Below, in pieces: positions 55,770 through 64,000 of a DNA stretch of 64,000 bases. The notes below the pieces were generated by a model, which saw only the letters and a list, made by a program, of their open reading frames with translations, was not told where the DNA came from and ran no database searches. The DNA lies in contig NC_088208.1 in NCBI RefSeq assembly GCF_037126465.1, forward strand, positions 41,702,685-41,766,684, given 5' to 3'. Position 1 is the first letter of the stretch. The number at the start of each line of letters is the position of its first letter. The DNA comes from Ornithodoros turicata. Taxonomy: Eukaryota; Arthropoda; Arachnida; Ixodida; Argasidae. A program made the position numbers and the translations under genes.

Positions 55770-56130
55770 GTCGAACTAACTCGCTCAAAAAGGCGTGACC
55801 ACAAGAGAGCTGCCATCCGTTGGTAACGGAAGGCGTTGCCTTGCGGTGGCTTCTTCATTCCGCTAAACTTGACGCGCTTGTTTTCCTAAATTCATCGCTT
55901 ACTATTTAAATTCGGCGTACTATGTGGGTATCTCATATGTATTTGTTAAACAAATAAGCAGTGAATATTTTCCCACTACATCACTCGCTTGTGTGCTTTC
56001 GCTCGTTCGAAACTTTATTATCACGAAACTCGGCATACGAGAGCTACGAAAGCATGGAATCGCGGGTGGTTTCGTTTTTATTTTCGGTTTCCGTTGGTTC
56101 TGGTTGGTTCGCAGCTCAGCACTTGTTACG
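55770..56130 (+). repeat. Dispersed repeat, copy B
   Basis: Same block order and orientation as 12158-12505 (ctcgctcaaaaa, gctgccatccgttgg, cgctaaacttgacg, ttaaacaaataagcag, ttattatcacgaaac, ggtggtttcgttttt). It has more indels at its beginning. Confidence 0.65.
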
Positions 56131-56423
56131 ATGGGTAACGAGGCAACGATTTATTGATTTCGCTCGCAAAGCATACAAAAACGCCACTTCAACGCGTCAT
56201 AAGCAGTAAACATCTTCATCTGTGTTCGTGTAAAGCAGTGTAAAGCAAAGGGTTGGCGGTGTCGCAGGTAATCTCATAGATAAAATATGATTCACGTTTG
56301 ATATGACAACGTTTACCTTGTGATTCCTACGAGCACTACTCTATTCTGCGCGTATCCCGTACGCCGTAGACGCAACCGAAATCCGGGGCTCTTGGCATTC
56401 CGACATTCCGTTAGCCGCTAGCG

Positions 56424-57100
56424 GTGCCCCACGTGACTCGAATGTTCCGCCACATCCGGTACATACGCACTAAAACCTCATGGATCAAAAGAATCAACGA
56501 AATAGACCGGATGTACAGCAAGGGAACGACAAAACAGAAAGCCAAAAGCGAAACAGAGTGGGCAAGGATAATCACCAAAGAAATGAACAAGATAGAAGAA
56601 GAAAGGTGGCGAACCGCAACGGGTAAAAAGAAGAGCATGGACTTCTACAGTGAAAACAAAGATCAGCGAGCACCAGAAACGTTCAAGGGGCGACCACAGA
56701 AGCGGACTCCTTTTTCAAGCCCGGACTGGATCCCTATTAACTAGACGACGAATACACGATTTGTTCCACACTGACAGCGCGGAATGCACCATCTGCAACA
56801 CCGGGGAAGTCGAGGACCTCCAACACATACTATTCTCTTGTCCGACACTGGAACAAACAAGACCGAAACCGGAACCAATATCCTCGCTATTGGGCTTTGG
56901 CAGCGACTACTCGACACGGAGCATAGAGCGACAAAGCGCCACCTGGAAGCCCGGCAAAAACCATCGAGAGAAAGTTGACGATATTGTAGTGTTTCTTTCT
57001 TCTTTTTTTCCGGAGACTTTTCCTGTCTCTACACCTGTGAAGCTCTTACACGCGAGCTCTGCCCTGATTCAAAAGGGATAAGGCGACCCTGATCCTGATC
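56424..57100 (+). pseudogene. LINE ORF2 C-terminal fragment with zinc finger
   Basis: Two overlapping frames cover the C-terminal end of a non-LTR retrotransposon. The first ends in a WRTATGKKKSMDFYSENKD region; the second, after a frameshift near 56650-56720, gives FQARTGSLLTRRRIHDLF, then the zinc finger C-T-I-C ... VEDLQHILFSC, then LLGFGSDYSTRS. It ends after an AAAAGGGATAA motif in two GATCCT units. It is 5'-truncated and dead. It is related to the 12.7 and 55.5 kb copies but of a distinct subfamily by sequence. Confidence 0.8.
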
Positions 57101-57108
57101 CTGCCTAT

Positions 57109-58427
57109 CACGTGACATTGAGTGGGCCGTCGCTGCCGCGCGCCGGCGGCTGTCTGGCCGTCTGCGAGCAGGTTTCGTGCTTGGAGGTAGCTTTTTTGCC
57201 TTGCGCAAAGTAACGTTTGCCGGCAGAAGTTCTGACGAGATTGCCGCATTGCATCGCCTATACTTAATTAAAATAGTGAGGAGGGAAAAGGACTAGAATG
57301 ATGGCTCAACTCAATGCCCAAGGTGGGGCTCCTCCTTGAAAAATTCACGCAAGACCCATGCCACCGACATCTATACTGGTGTAGAACGTTTCGGGGTTCT
57401 TAGAATGACAGCTTACCTCTGCAAAGTACGTGCCCGAGGAAGGTTGTCGACATGAAAGCAGCATCTATTACTTCTCGCGGCATCAAAACTTGCTCGACCA
57501 GTAGACAAACAAAAATTTACACATATATGTAACGTTCGCATATGGAGGTAGCTTTGTGTGGAATGGGTGATGATGAATGAGTGGGTGTTGGCAGTTCACT
57601 TGCACTAAGACGTTGACCGGATCCGGAGTGCTCGGGACAACCATACTTTTCGCAGTTCCCCGATATGGGCCGTTCGTAGTGACGCGGTTGTGTGGTTGTT
57701 TAGGAGATTGTCTTAGGGGGTTTCATCTCCCCCAACCCCATCGGAATGTAGTGCTTATTCGCCCACGCGTTCAGAACGGATCATCACTAGCTTGGGATAA
57801 CCTAACGATCTCCAAGTCAGTGTCCATTGTGAGCATTTGCATTGGTCAATCACTTCTATCCTATTGTTTACGTCGCAACACCCCAGCCCCCTTGAAATAC
57901 AGCCGCTACGTCACTGACAAAGAAGAGCTAAAGTACCGCGCAGCACCAATATTCAAACTTGGAGAAATTTACTGAACAGCAAATTAGCAAAAGCAGCATG
58001 AAAAAAAAAAAATCAACATGTTGATTTGATTGCAATTGAACGTTTGTGTTCGTGGTTTAGTGTTAGTTGTGTTCTATGTTCGTGTTTTTTTAATTCTTCT
58101 TCGTGGTTCTAGGAACATGCATTACGTCAATACCACAGTGGTCAATACCATCGCATTGCATAAAAAATGCTCAAAAGCGGAAGTGAAAAAAAAAGGGGGG
58201 GGGGGGGTCCGCGTTCACGGCTGGTGCGTGCTCGCAGACGGCCGGACACAGCCACGGGCATGTGACATCGAGCGCCCACTCAAGCTCACGTGGGGCTCCG
58301 CTAACGGAATGCAAAAAAATGAGCCCCGTTTTACGGCTGGTGCATGCAGATATGCAGATGCAGACAACTAATACAGCCGCCGGTGTGTATGGCATGTGGC
58401 AGCGACCGCCCACTCAAGGTCACGTGG
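57109..58427. repeat. Three copies of an E-box-bearing repeat block
   Basis: GCCCACTCAAGCTCACGTGG at 58273-58292, the same with G for C at 58408-58427, and an inverted relative (CACGTGACATTGAGTGGGC) at 57109-57127. In the two direct copies the block is followed by TCCGCTAACGGA-TG and an A run, 135 bp apart. The segment 57130-58260 otherwise shows no gene. Confidence 0.5.
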
Positions 58428-58587
58428 TAGAGTCGAGTGACGTGGGCGTCCGCTAACGGAGTGAAAAAAAGTGCGCCCCGATTTGAACATTCGAACACAC
58501 CCATGGCTGCCATGCGCTCTGACGGCCTCTCCAACCAGGTCCCCCAAGGTCGCCATTTTCCTATGTATTTGTTCCTATCCCGATGCG

Positions 58588-58996
58588 TGCAATGCCGGAG
58601 GCCGCCCTTAGATACCCCATTGTTACCAGACGTTGGCTCGCGTGGATTGTAGCGCGCTAAAGATCCAGTTGAAGCACAATCCAAGCCAGGCCAAGTCACC
58701 GAAGGAGAAATGGACGACTGCAGCGCCTGCGGGGCCTGCGGCGCCTGGTACGACAGGTACGCTATGTGATGCACGCAGCCGTGCACTAGATCCTTCCAAT
58801 CGCTCAACACGTTTAAAAACGGGACCAAAAAGTGAAACACGACAGAGAAAGTTGTTATACGCGTTTTATTTGGACATATAAAGACTAGATTCATTCGCAG
58901 AAACAACAAAAACATTTTGCCGCTAAACTTGGCGCGCTGAAGTGATCCGGAACGGCAACAGTGGGGTATCTAGTGGCGGCCTTCTTCGTTGCACGC
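58588..58996. repeat. Inverted repeat pair upstream of PSMB3
   Basis: GGCCGCCCTTAGATACCCCA at about 58599-58618 pairs with the complement of about 58964-58985 (GGCCGCCACTAGATACCCCA). Flanking GCGTGCAA words extend the pairing. The arms are about 40 bp. Probably a TIR element remnant. Confidence 0.5.
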
Positions 58997-59172
58997 TTTT
59001 CCAAGGTGAGTTTGGGGGACCTGTCTCCAACCAACATCGGCGATTAAAAATATTTTAAACAAATTTCGCCGACGAGCTTCTTGTAGTAACTTGCGAGGCA
59101 AAGGTTAACAACCACTTCTATGTTGGCTAGGACGCGTAGTCCACCCCATACAAAGGGATAACCGCCTCCAGG

Positions 59173-59196
59173 ATCATCATCATCATCATCATCATA
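59173..59196 (+). repeat. (ATC)n microsatellite, possible LINE 3' tail
   Basis: An ATC run follows AAAGGGATAACCGCC, which resembles the sequence before the tails of the LINE copies at 12.7 kb and 57.1 kb. It ends 55 bp before the PSMB3 start codon, so the PSMB3 5' UTR or promoter probably incorporates retroelement-derived sequence. Confidence 0.55.
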
Positions 59197-59251
59197 TTTG
59201 TGTAGTCATCTTTGTCTCGAGAAGTTTGCTGAATTGATCGACACCAGCAAG

Positions 59252-59869
59252 ATGAGTATAATGTCTTATAACGGTGGCGTAGTCCTTGCCATGACAGGCA
59301 AGGAATGTGTAGCTATTGCTGCAGATCGCAGACTCGGTTCGTCTGGCCGGACAATAGCTCTCGAATTTGACCGCATCTTCCAAGTGGGGCCTCAACTTTT
59401 CGTTGGCTTGCCTGGGTTAGCGACCGACACTCAAACAGTCGCCCAGCGACTCAAATTCAGGCTTAACTTGTACGAACTTCGAGAAAATCGTCACGTGAAG
59501 CCAAAAACCTTGGCTTCTGTGGTTTCCAACCTTCTCTACGAGCGCCGATTCGGACCGTACTTCGTGGAACCCGTCATCGCGGGCTTGGACCCTGTGACGA
59601 ATGAACCGTACATTGCGGTGATGGACTTAATTGGGTGCCTGGATGAACCTCAGGACTTCGCTGTGACGGGGACAGCCGACGAGCAATGCTTCGGGATGTG
59701 CGAGTCCCTATGGGAGCCGAATCTCTCACCTGACGACTTGTTCGAAGTCATCTCCCAGTCGTTGGTCAACGCATTCGACAGGGATGCTCTCTCAGGTTGG
59801 GGAGGAGTCGTGTACATCATTGAGAAGGATAAAGTCACCACCAAGCATCTTAAAACTAGAATGGACTGA
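59252..59869 (+). CDS. PSMB3: 20S proteasome subunit beta type-3
   Basis: One uninterrupted exon encodes 205 residues, the same length as vertebrate PSMB3. This subunit is a non-catalytic member of the proteasome inner beta ring. The start MSIMSYNGG has no propeptide, as expected for beta-3. Seen: [72 protein letters not shown], and C-terminal [16 protein letters not shown]. Upstream in-frame ATG 59198 would add 18 residues absent from the family, so I reject it. The lack of introns in a region where other genes have several is notable: a native intronless gene or a retrocopy are both possible. The frame is intact and no poly(A) remnant follows the polyadenylation signal, so I favour a functional gene. 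Confidence 0.96.
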   Translation: MSIMSYNGGVVLAMTGKECVAIAADRRLGSSGRTIALEFDRIFQVGPQLFVGLPGLATDTQTVAQRLKFRLNLYELRENRHVKPKTLASVVSNLLYERRFGPYFVEPVIAGLDPVTNEPYIAVMDLIGCLDEPQDFAVTGTADEQCFGMCESLWEPNLSPDDLFEVISQSLVNAFDRDALSGWGGVVYIIEKDKVTTKHLKTRMD

Positions 59870-59877
59870 AGTGTCGA

Positions 59878-59883
59878 AATAAA
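59878..59883 (+). terminator. PSMB3 polyadenylation signal
   Basis: AATAAA lies 9 bp after the PSMB3 stop codon in gaAATAAAtgcc, followed by a T-rich stretch at 59903-59912. Confidence 0.7.
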
Positions 59884-60045
59884 TGCCTTTCTCGTCTCAC
59901 ATGTCTTTTTTATTGGCCAGCAACATTTTGTCCTTCAGTCCTTCACACAGTCCTTCAACTCAATTTTGGAATGTCGGCCAGCATTTCTGCACAGACCAAC
60001 AAAATCGCAATAATTTCATATTAATTTAAACTGCCAAGCTTTTGA

Positions 60046-60140
60046 GCGTTCACAGGGGCCAATTCCCAGCAACTCGAGTTTGTCATGGTTGGTGGTGTCG
60101 ACCGACTGCCACCAACTCCAAAGTTGGCCCGTGTGAACGC
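60046..60140. mobile_element. Short MITE, 95 bp
   Basis: The ends GCGTTCACAGGGGCCAA and the complement GCGTTCACACGGGCCAA pair over 17 bp with one mismatch. A second internal inverted block (GTTGGTGG/CCACCAAC) continues the fold. Confidence 0.65.
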
Positions 60141-60727
60141 CCGCTAACTACTGGAGCACACTACCTGATATCATTATGAAGATTATCAGCGGGGTTTGTC
60201 AGCAGCAATTCAGATTACCAGCAGCAATGTGGTGGAAAAAGAAACGCAAGTACACTAATAGAAGCCTGGTTGGTATGTTCTTAATATAATGGTTAAGGTA
60301 AGAACATCTAGAACTTTGTTCTAGTGGATATTGAGGGTGGATTTTCTTGCATATCTTTTAACATTAATGTACCTAAAGCAGACACTGGAAATACCGCGCA
60401 AGTACTGCATTTTGTGTGGCCCCAAGATCCTTTCATGGCTTCACACCATCGAACATAAAAATATCTCTGCCACAAAGTTTCACTCAGCTTGTACACTTCT
60501 GCTGGATCTTCCAAGGAGTCCTGAGGTTCTGATTTCTGTCGGGTTAGTAGTCAAGTCCGCGCAACGAAAGAGTTGCAGGCGGACAATTATTGACAGAAAC
60601 CGACAAGTAACTTGTACTAAAACAATAATACAGGGTACCACTAAAAAGTGTCTTATGAACATTTAATAAACAGGCAGACAAAAGTGCAATTTTTAATATG
60701 ACATGGTGTGCTACACAAGCGTAGATT

Positions 60728-61470
60728 TTAAACTGTGATTGCATCCTTGCTGGTTTGAGGACCTTTCATAAGTATGCCCAGACTTTTCTCCACTTCGCTA
60801 AGGACATTATTTTTTTCTTCTTCTAGTTGGTGAGCTTGGTTTTGAAGGGATGCCATTGTCGTTAGTATTTTTGTGTCGTAGACCAAAGTGCTTGCCAATT
60901 CTTTCACCCAGTCATCGAAGAGGGACTCCAACGCGTGTCTTGCAACTTCTGCAACAGCAGGAAAATGCAACTTTTTCGGTTAATCAATGATAAAATTTGG
61001 GCGGGTTCGCTACACCCCAGTGCTGTTCCGATTTTGTCATTTTTCGCCTAAGACATGAAAAGTACAGGGTGGGTGCAGATAAAGTAGCCCCACATTACGC
61101 ACGTATGGCGTTGTGGGGCTACTTTATCTGCACCCACCCTGTATTAATACCTTGAGCTCTCTTCTGGAAGTCGCCAACCGTACGATTTTCATCGTACAAT
61201 TCAGTTTGTATGGCATCTGCTGGTGAGGTGAACAAATATTACCTGGATGAACATGCGGAAAGAGCAAAAAGGAAACATAAAGGACATTACGATACTGCTG
61301 TGCTGGTTCCTGACGTTCATGGTCTAGTTTCGTTGCAGGCGCATCCAGCTGAAATTGTTTAGCACGCGCTTCAGAGGTCGAAATATAGTGTTTTGTCAGT
61401 GTTGTTTTACGTTAAGGTGGTTTACCTCTTTGAGATCAAAAGCTTCGTTCTCAGGATTTTCTACGTCCAT
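60728..61470 (-). CDS. Unnamed small coiled-coil protein, four exons
   Basis: Exons in transcript order: 61470-61426, 61348-61291, 61216-61151, 60948-60728. GT-AG joins and phases agree, giving 129 residues starting MDVENPENEAFDLKE. The protein is acidic at its N-terminus and helical thereafter, with FQKRAQEVARHALESLFDDW and a likely coiled coil QNQAHQLEEEKNNVLSEVEK near the C-terminus. An alternative longer second exon (to the donor after CATCCAG) would add a hydrophobic VLYVSFLLFPHV stretch; I prefer the shorter one because that stretch is T-rich and intron-like. I do not recognise the family. Size and composition recall small subunits of kinetochore or organelle-tethering complexes, which is only a guess. 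It converges on PSMB3. Intron 3 contains a complete MITE (61063-61143). Confidence 0.72.
61063..61143. mobile_element. 81-bp perfect-palindrome MITE with TACAGGGTG tip, in an intron
   Basis: Arms 61063-61093 and 61113-61143 are exact reverse complements (31 bp, starting TACAGGGTGGGTGCAGAT) with a 19-bp spacer. It is the smallest member of the TACAGGGTG-tipped group. Its right end lies only 7 bp from the exon 3 boundary of the minus-strand gene, just inside the GTATTA donor. Confidence 0.9.
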
Positions 61471-61499
61471 GTCGAGTTATAGAATTATAATTCCTTGGC

Positions 61500-63690
61500 T
61501 TTCGCTTACAGGCGGCGTTACAATACCAAGCAGACGACGCACGCGTTCAACTTTTTTTGTGTGCTTTGCTACTCTGCAAGGCAATAAAATTTGCGTTAGA
61601 TATAGGTTGTTTCTAGAACATCTAGAAACATAATTTTATGATTAAAATGATACGATATGGATAATTTTCTGAGAAAAGAAAGTGCCGGAGTAGAATTCTA
61701 TTTTCTTCCAACACTGAGAGATGGCGCCACAATTTTGGGCGCAAGATTGTTTGCCCCGTTTTCTCCGCGAAACTTGTACTTGTGCGCTGGTGCACCCCCA
61801 CCCACCATATGTACCGTTAGCCGATGTTGTGATCTACATCCCCTTTTAACATCCAGTACGAATGGTTTCTGCTGTGCTCCGTTTAGCCCCAATGTTTGTG
61901 CCAGCATGTGCTCAATGCGCGAAGGTTTACAAGAACTGCATCAAGGCCGTACGAGTGTCAACCACTGGTTCGTTACGTTGAACATGCTATGAGCGGAAAG
62001 CAATTTTAGACATGTGATTTGGACGGTGAGTGTCATTTTGGTGTCTCTTTGTTGTCATGAAATTGACGTCTGACGTACGAAATTCATCCTACCGGGTTGT
62101 CAGTTCATATAATGTCATCCGTTTCGAAGGTTTCCCATGCTATCAGTAAACCTTTCATACGTCGCAAAATTATCGTCTATGAATAATCAAGAACAACGTT
62201 TGCAGAACGTTTGTAGCATGACCACAAACAACAATACCAATGATAAAGCTTCACGGTTACATTAACAGACGACATCCACAATGCACCTAGCTGTGATTGG
62301 CACGCAGTCACGCAACTCGGTGAAAGCAGGGTTGAAAATAGAAGGTTGACGACAAGTGTATTTTCTTTACAGTCAACGGTAGCAACGTAGCACAACAACG
62401 CCCGTAATAAATGTGATGGGAATCAACAACAATGCCGTTGAAAGCCAACTTGTGTTGTGTTTGTGTGTTTCAGCATCACAACAGATACTTTCCATCCAGT
62501 CCTTATTATTTTGTTGTTGTTTCTTGAAATCTGGATGGTGAGAAATAGACGATTTATGCCCGATGTTGCAATTGGACATGTCCATGCTTTCGATTATTAT
62601 ATCTGTCATAGGTGAAAGCTAAGGCTTGTCCGATGGGATCGTCAGGAGAGAACCTGTCATCTCCAGTTTGCTTTCGTCAAGTGGCTGTTGACTATTAATC
62701 CCAATCTGAAACACACAAAAAAGGCACTTTGTCTTGGGACGATCTTTCCCCATTATCCAGCTGACCTAAATTCGTGGAAGGTGCGCACTCGATTCGGCGA
62801 AAACTGGGCTTACCTCGGCGCGTGCGCAGAAAGCACGTTTTCTTTTTTTCTTTTTTGTCTCTGTGTTAGCGCCGCCAAGCAACTGTGGCTAGTTTTCTGG
62901 AAATGCAGTCTCTGTTGGAAAGCTCTCATCCTGAGGCACAAATTGATTGAAGGGTCCTGCTGCACACCTATCATTTTTTCCTGCTTATTCGCGTTGATCT
63001 TTGGGAAGACTGTCATGGTAATAATTCTTGGGACTTGACCGATTGAGGTGAAAGAGGTTTCGTGAATATGATTTCTTTATTTGAAAATTTTCTAGGTGGC
63101 GGACGGCAGGTTACGGGAGCTAGGTTGTATAATAAAATGAGAATCGAGACAAGTTTGAGCTCCGGTGACATACAAGACACGGAGATGCAGCGCGATTCCT
63201 TTTCATGATTTTTGTCATTCCTGTTATCATTTGAAAGAGGGAATTTTTCCTTGTTTCAAGTCCTTGTTTGGTAATAAACATTACAGTCGTAGATTCATGC
63301 CCCCTAGATCAACGGGGCAATCGGCCTTTGTGTAAACCATGGGACACCAGGATGGGTATAAATCCCATTATCCCGTCCAAGTGACCTTTGTTGGCCGACG
63401 CCCAGTAACTCGAGCAATGTTTCCTAGACAAGTGAAGGCAAACAAGATTATTTGCCACAAATGTGACACAGTCAGCCTTCCCCACTGATTGAAATAAAGC
63501 TGTTGTTTTCTCCATTCTCTGCCGTTTGTTGGAATTGGTGATGTCACGAAGGCCAACCTCAGCTTTTCTCAACACACTTGAAAAGTTGTATCATTCATAT
63601 TTAATCCAATGGTAAGAATACACAGCACGGACAAAAAATAACGTACGTTTGTTTATACAACGTGCTTGTAGAGTAGAATAGATCGCATCT
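61500..63690. other. Intergenic, no gene firmly recognised
   Basis: The start is GC-rich around 61490-61545 (gcagacgacgcacgcg), consistent with the promoter of the minus-strand gene. A 78-codon minus-strand frame at 62373-62609 ends in a hydrophobic, possibly membrane-spanning segment (WLSTALLLIPITFITGVVVL) but has no family match that I know and no consistent upstream exon. The remainder shows nothing notable. Confidence 0.35.
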
Positions 63691-63699
63691 CTATTCCCG

Positions 63700-64000
63700 G
63701 TGATGGAGCTACCCAAGCAAAATGCCAAATATGGCCCAGCATTGGCAAAACGTTGGCTAGCCAGACTGGCCAAACTGAGTATGGGACCAGTGTGGCATTG
63801 GTTCCTTGGCCAAAGGTTTGGCTGGCCAATGTGTGCCCAAACACAAGTCTGCCGAAGGAGCACACCAGATGTGGGCCAATATTGGGCTGAGTTTGACTAG
63901 CCAAAGTTGCCGGTCTAAGCTAGGCCAGAGAGTTTGGTAATGGGATTTGTTCCTTTTGCCAAAAAGGCCAACACTTGGTATGTATTTGGTTGGCCAACAA
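63700..64000. repeat. TTGGCCAA-rich degenerate repeat, running off the window
   Basis: Words such as TTGGCCAA, GCTGGCCAA, GGGCCAATATTGGGC and TTTGGCTGGCC recur about every 15-25 bp in both orientations to the last base. It is a degenerate palindromic repeat, either a MITE terminus or a minisatellite. The right boundary is outside the window. Confidence 0.6.

Noticed and set aside
57577..57975. 132-codon ORF as a gene
   Set aside because: Irregular composition, no motif known to me, and it is in a repeat-rich interval.
59198..59251. Upstream ATG of PSMB3
   Set aside because: It would add 18 residues not found in beta-3 subunits, whereas ATG 59252 gives the exact family N-terminus and length.
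60634..60665. A further TACAGGGT-tipped foldback element
   Set aside because: A single TACAGGGTACCAC tip is seen at about 60638, but no inverted partner was found nearby. It may be a truncated end or chance.

Overview
The window reads as nuclear DNA of an arthropod, most probably a chelicerate and perhaps a tick. It has short GT-AG introns, an r-type visual opsin, eukaryotic housekeeping genes (CLP1, LSM12, PSMB3) and a very high load of DNA-transposon derivatives, LINE fragments, a Ty3/Gypsy retroelement and a satellite array. The tick assignment is inference from opsin type and repeat character; nothing here proves a species. There is no bacterial-type operon, CRISPR array or recognisable rRNA/tRNA gene.

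Layout. 1-3.3 kb: nested foldback elements and a dead mariner transposase. 5.0-5.7 kb: a duplicated E-box/CRE module and a MITE. 7.1-9.0 kb: a complete five-coding-exon opsin gene (+). 9.3-16.2 kb: repeats only, namely a foldback element, a LINE 3' fragment with a later insertion, a 219-bp near-perfect hairpin and a MITE. 16.5 kb: a THAP-like first exon with a lost cysteine. 17.3-18.6 kb: a deleted hAT element with an exact 8-bp target duplication. 19.2-25.0 kb: an intact-looking Ty3/Gypsy element with almost identical LTRs. 25.0-28.8 kb: GGTCCCA-type degenerate repeats followed by a 10.8-copy satellite with a ~289-bp unit. 29.2-34 kb: an hAT element with a foldback element inside it, two MITEs and a ~776-bp tandem duplication rich in GTCGTCTGC/GCAGACGAC sites.

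37.5-61.5 kb is the gene-rich part. CLP1 (+; 13 coding exons reconstructed) and LSM12 (-; 4 exons) converge, with an hAT-like element between their 3' ends. PSMB3 (+; one coding exon) and an unnamed four-exon coiled-coil gene (-) also converge. CLP1 acts in mRNA 3'-end and tRNA processing, LSM12 is an Sm-like RNA-associated protein, and PSMB3 is a 20S proteasome subunit. They share no pathway beyond being housekeeping genes.

The most interesting layer is the repeats. Four foldback elements of 81 to 869 bp have unrelated interiors but share the tip TACAGGGTG and sit at TA. Five hAT-like elements carry 8-bp direct duplications, some nested in one another. A LINE family ends in trinucleotide repeats instead of poly(A). 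Exon models were assembled by eye from splice signals, phase and resemblance to remembered families; no search was run.
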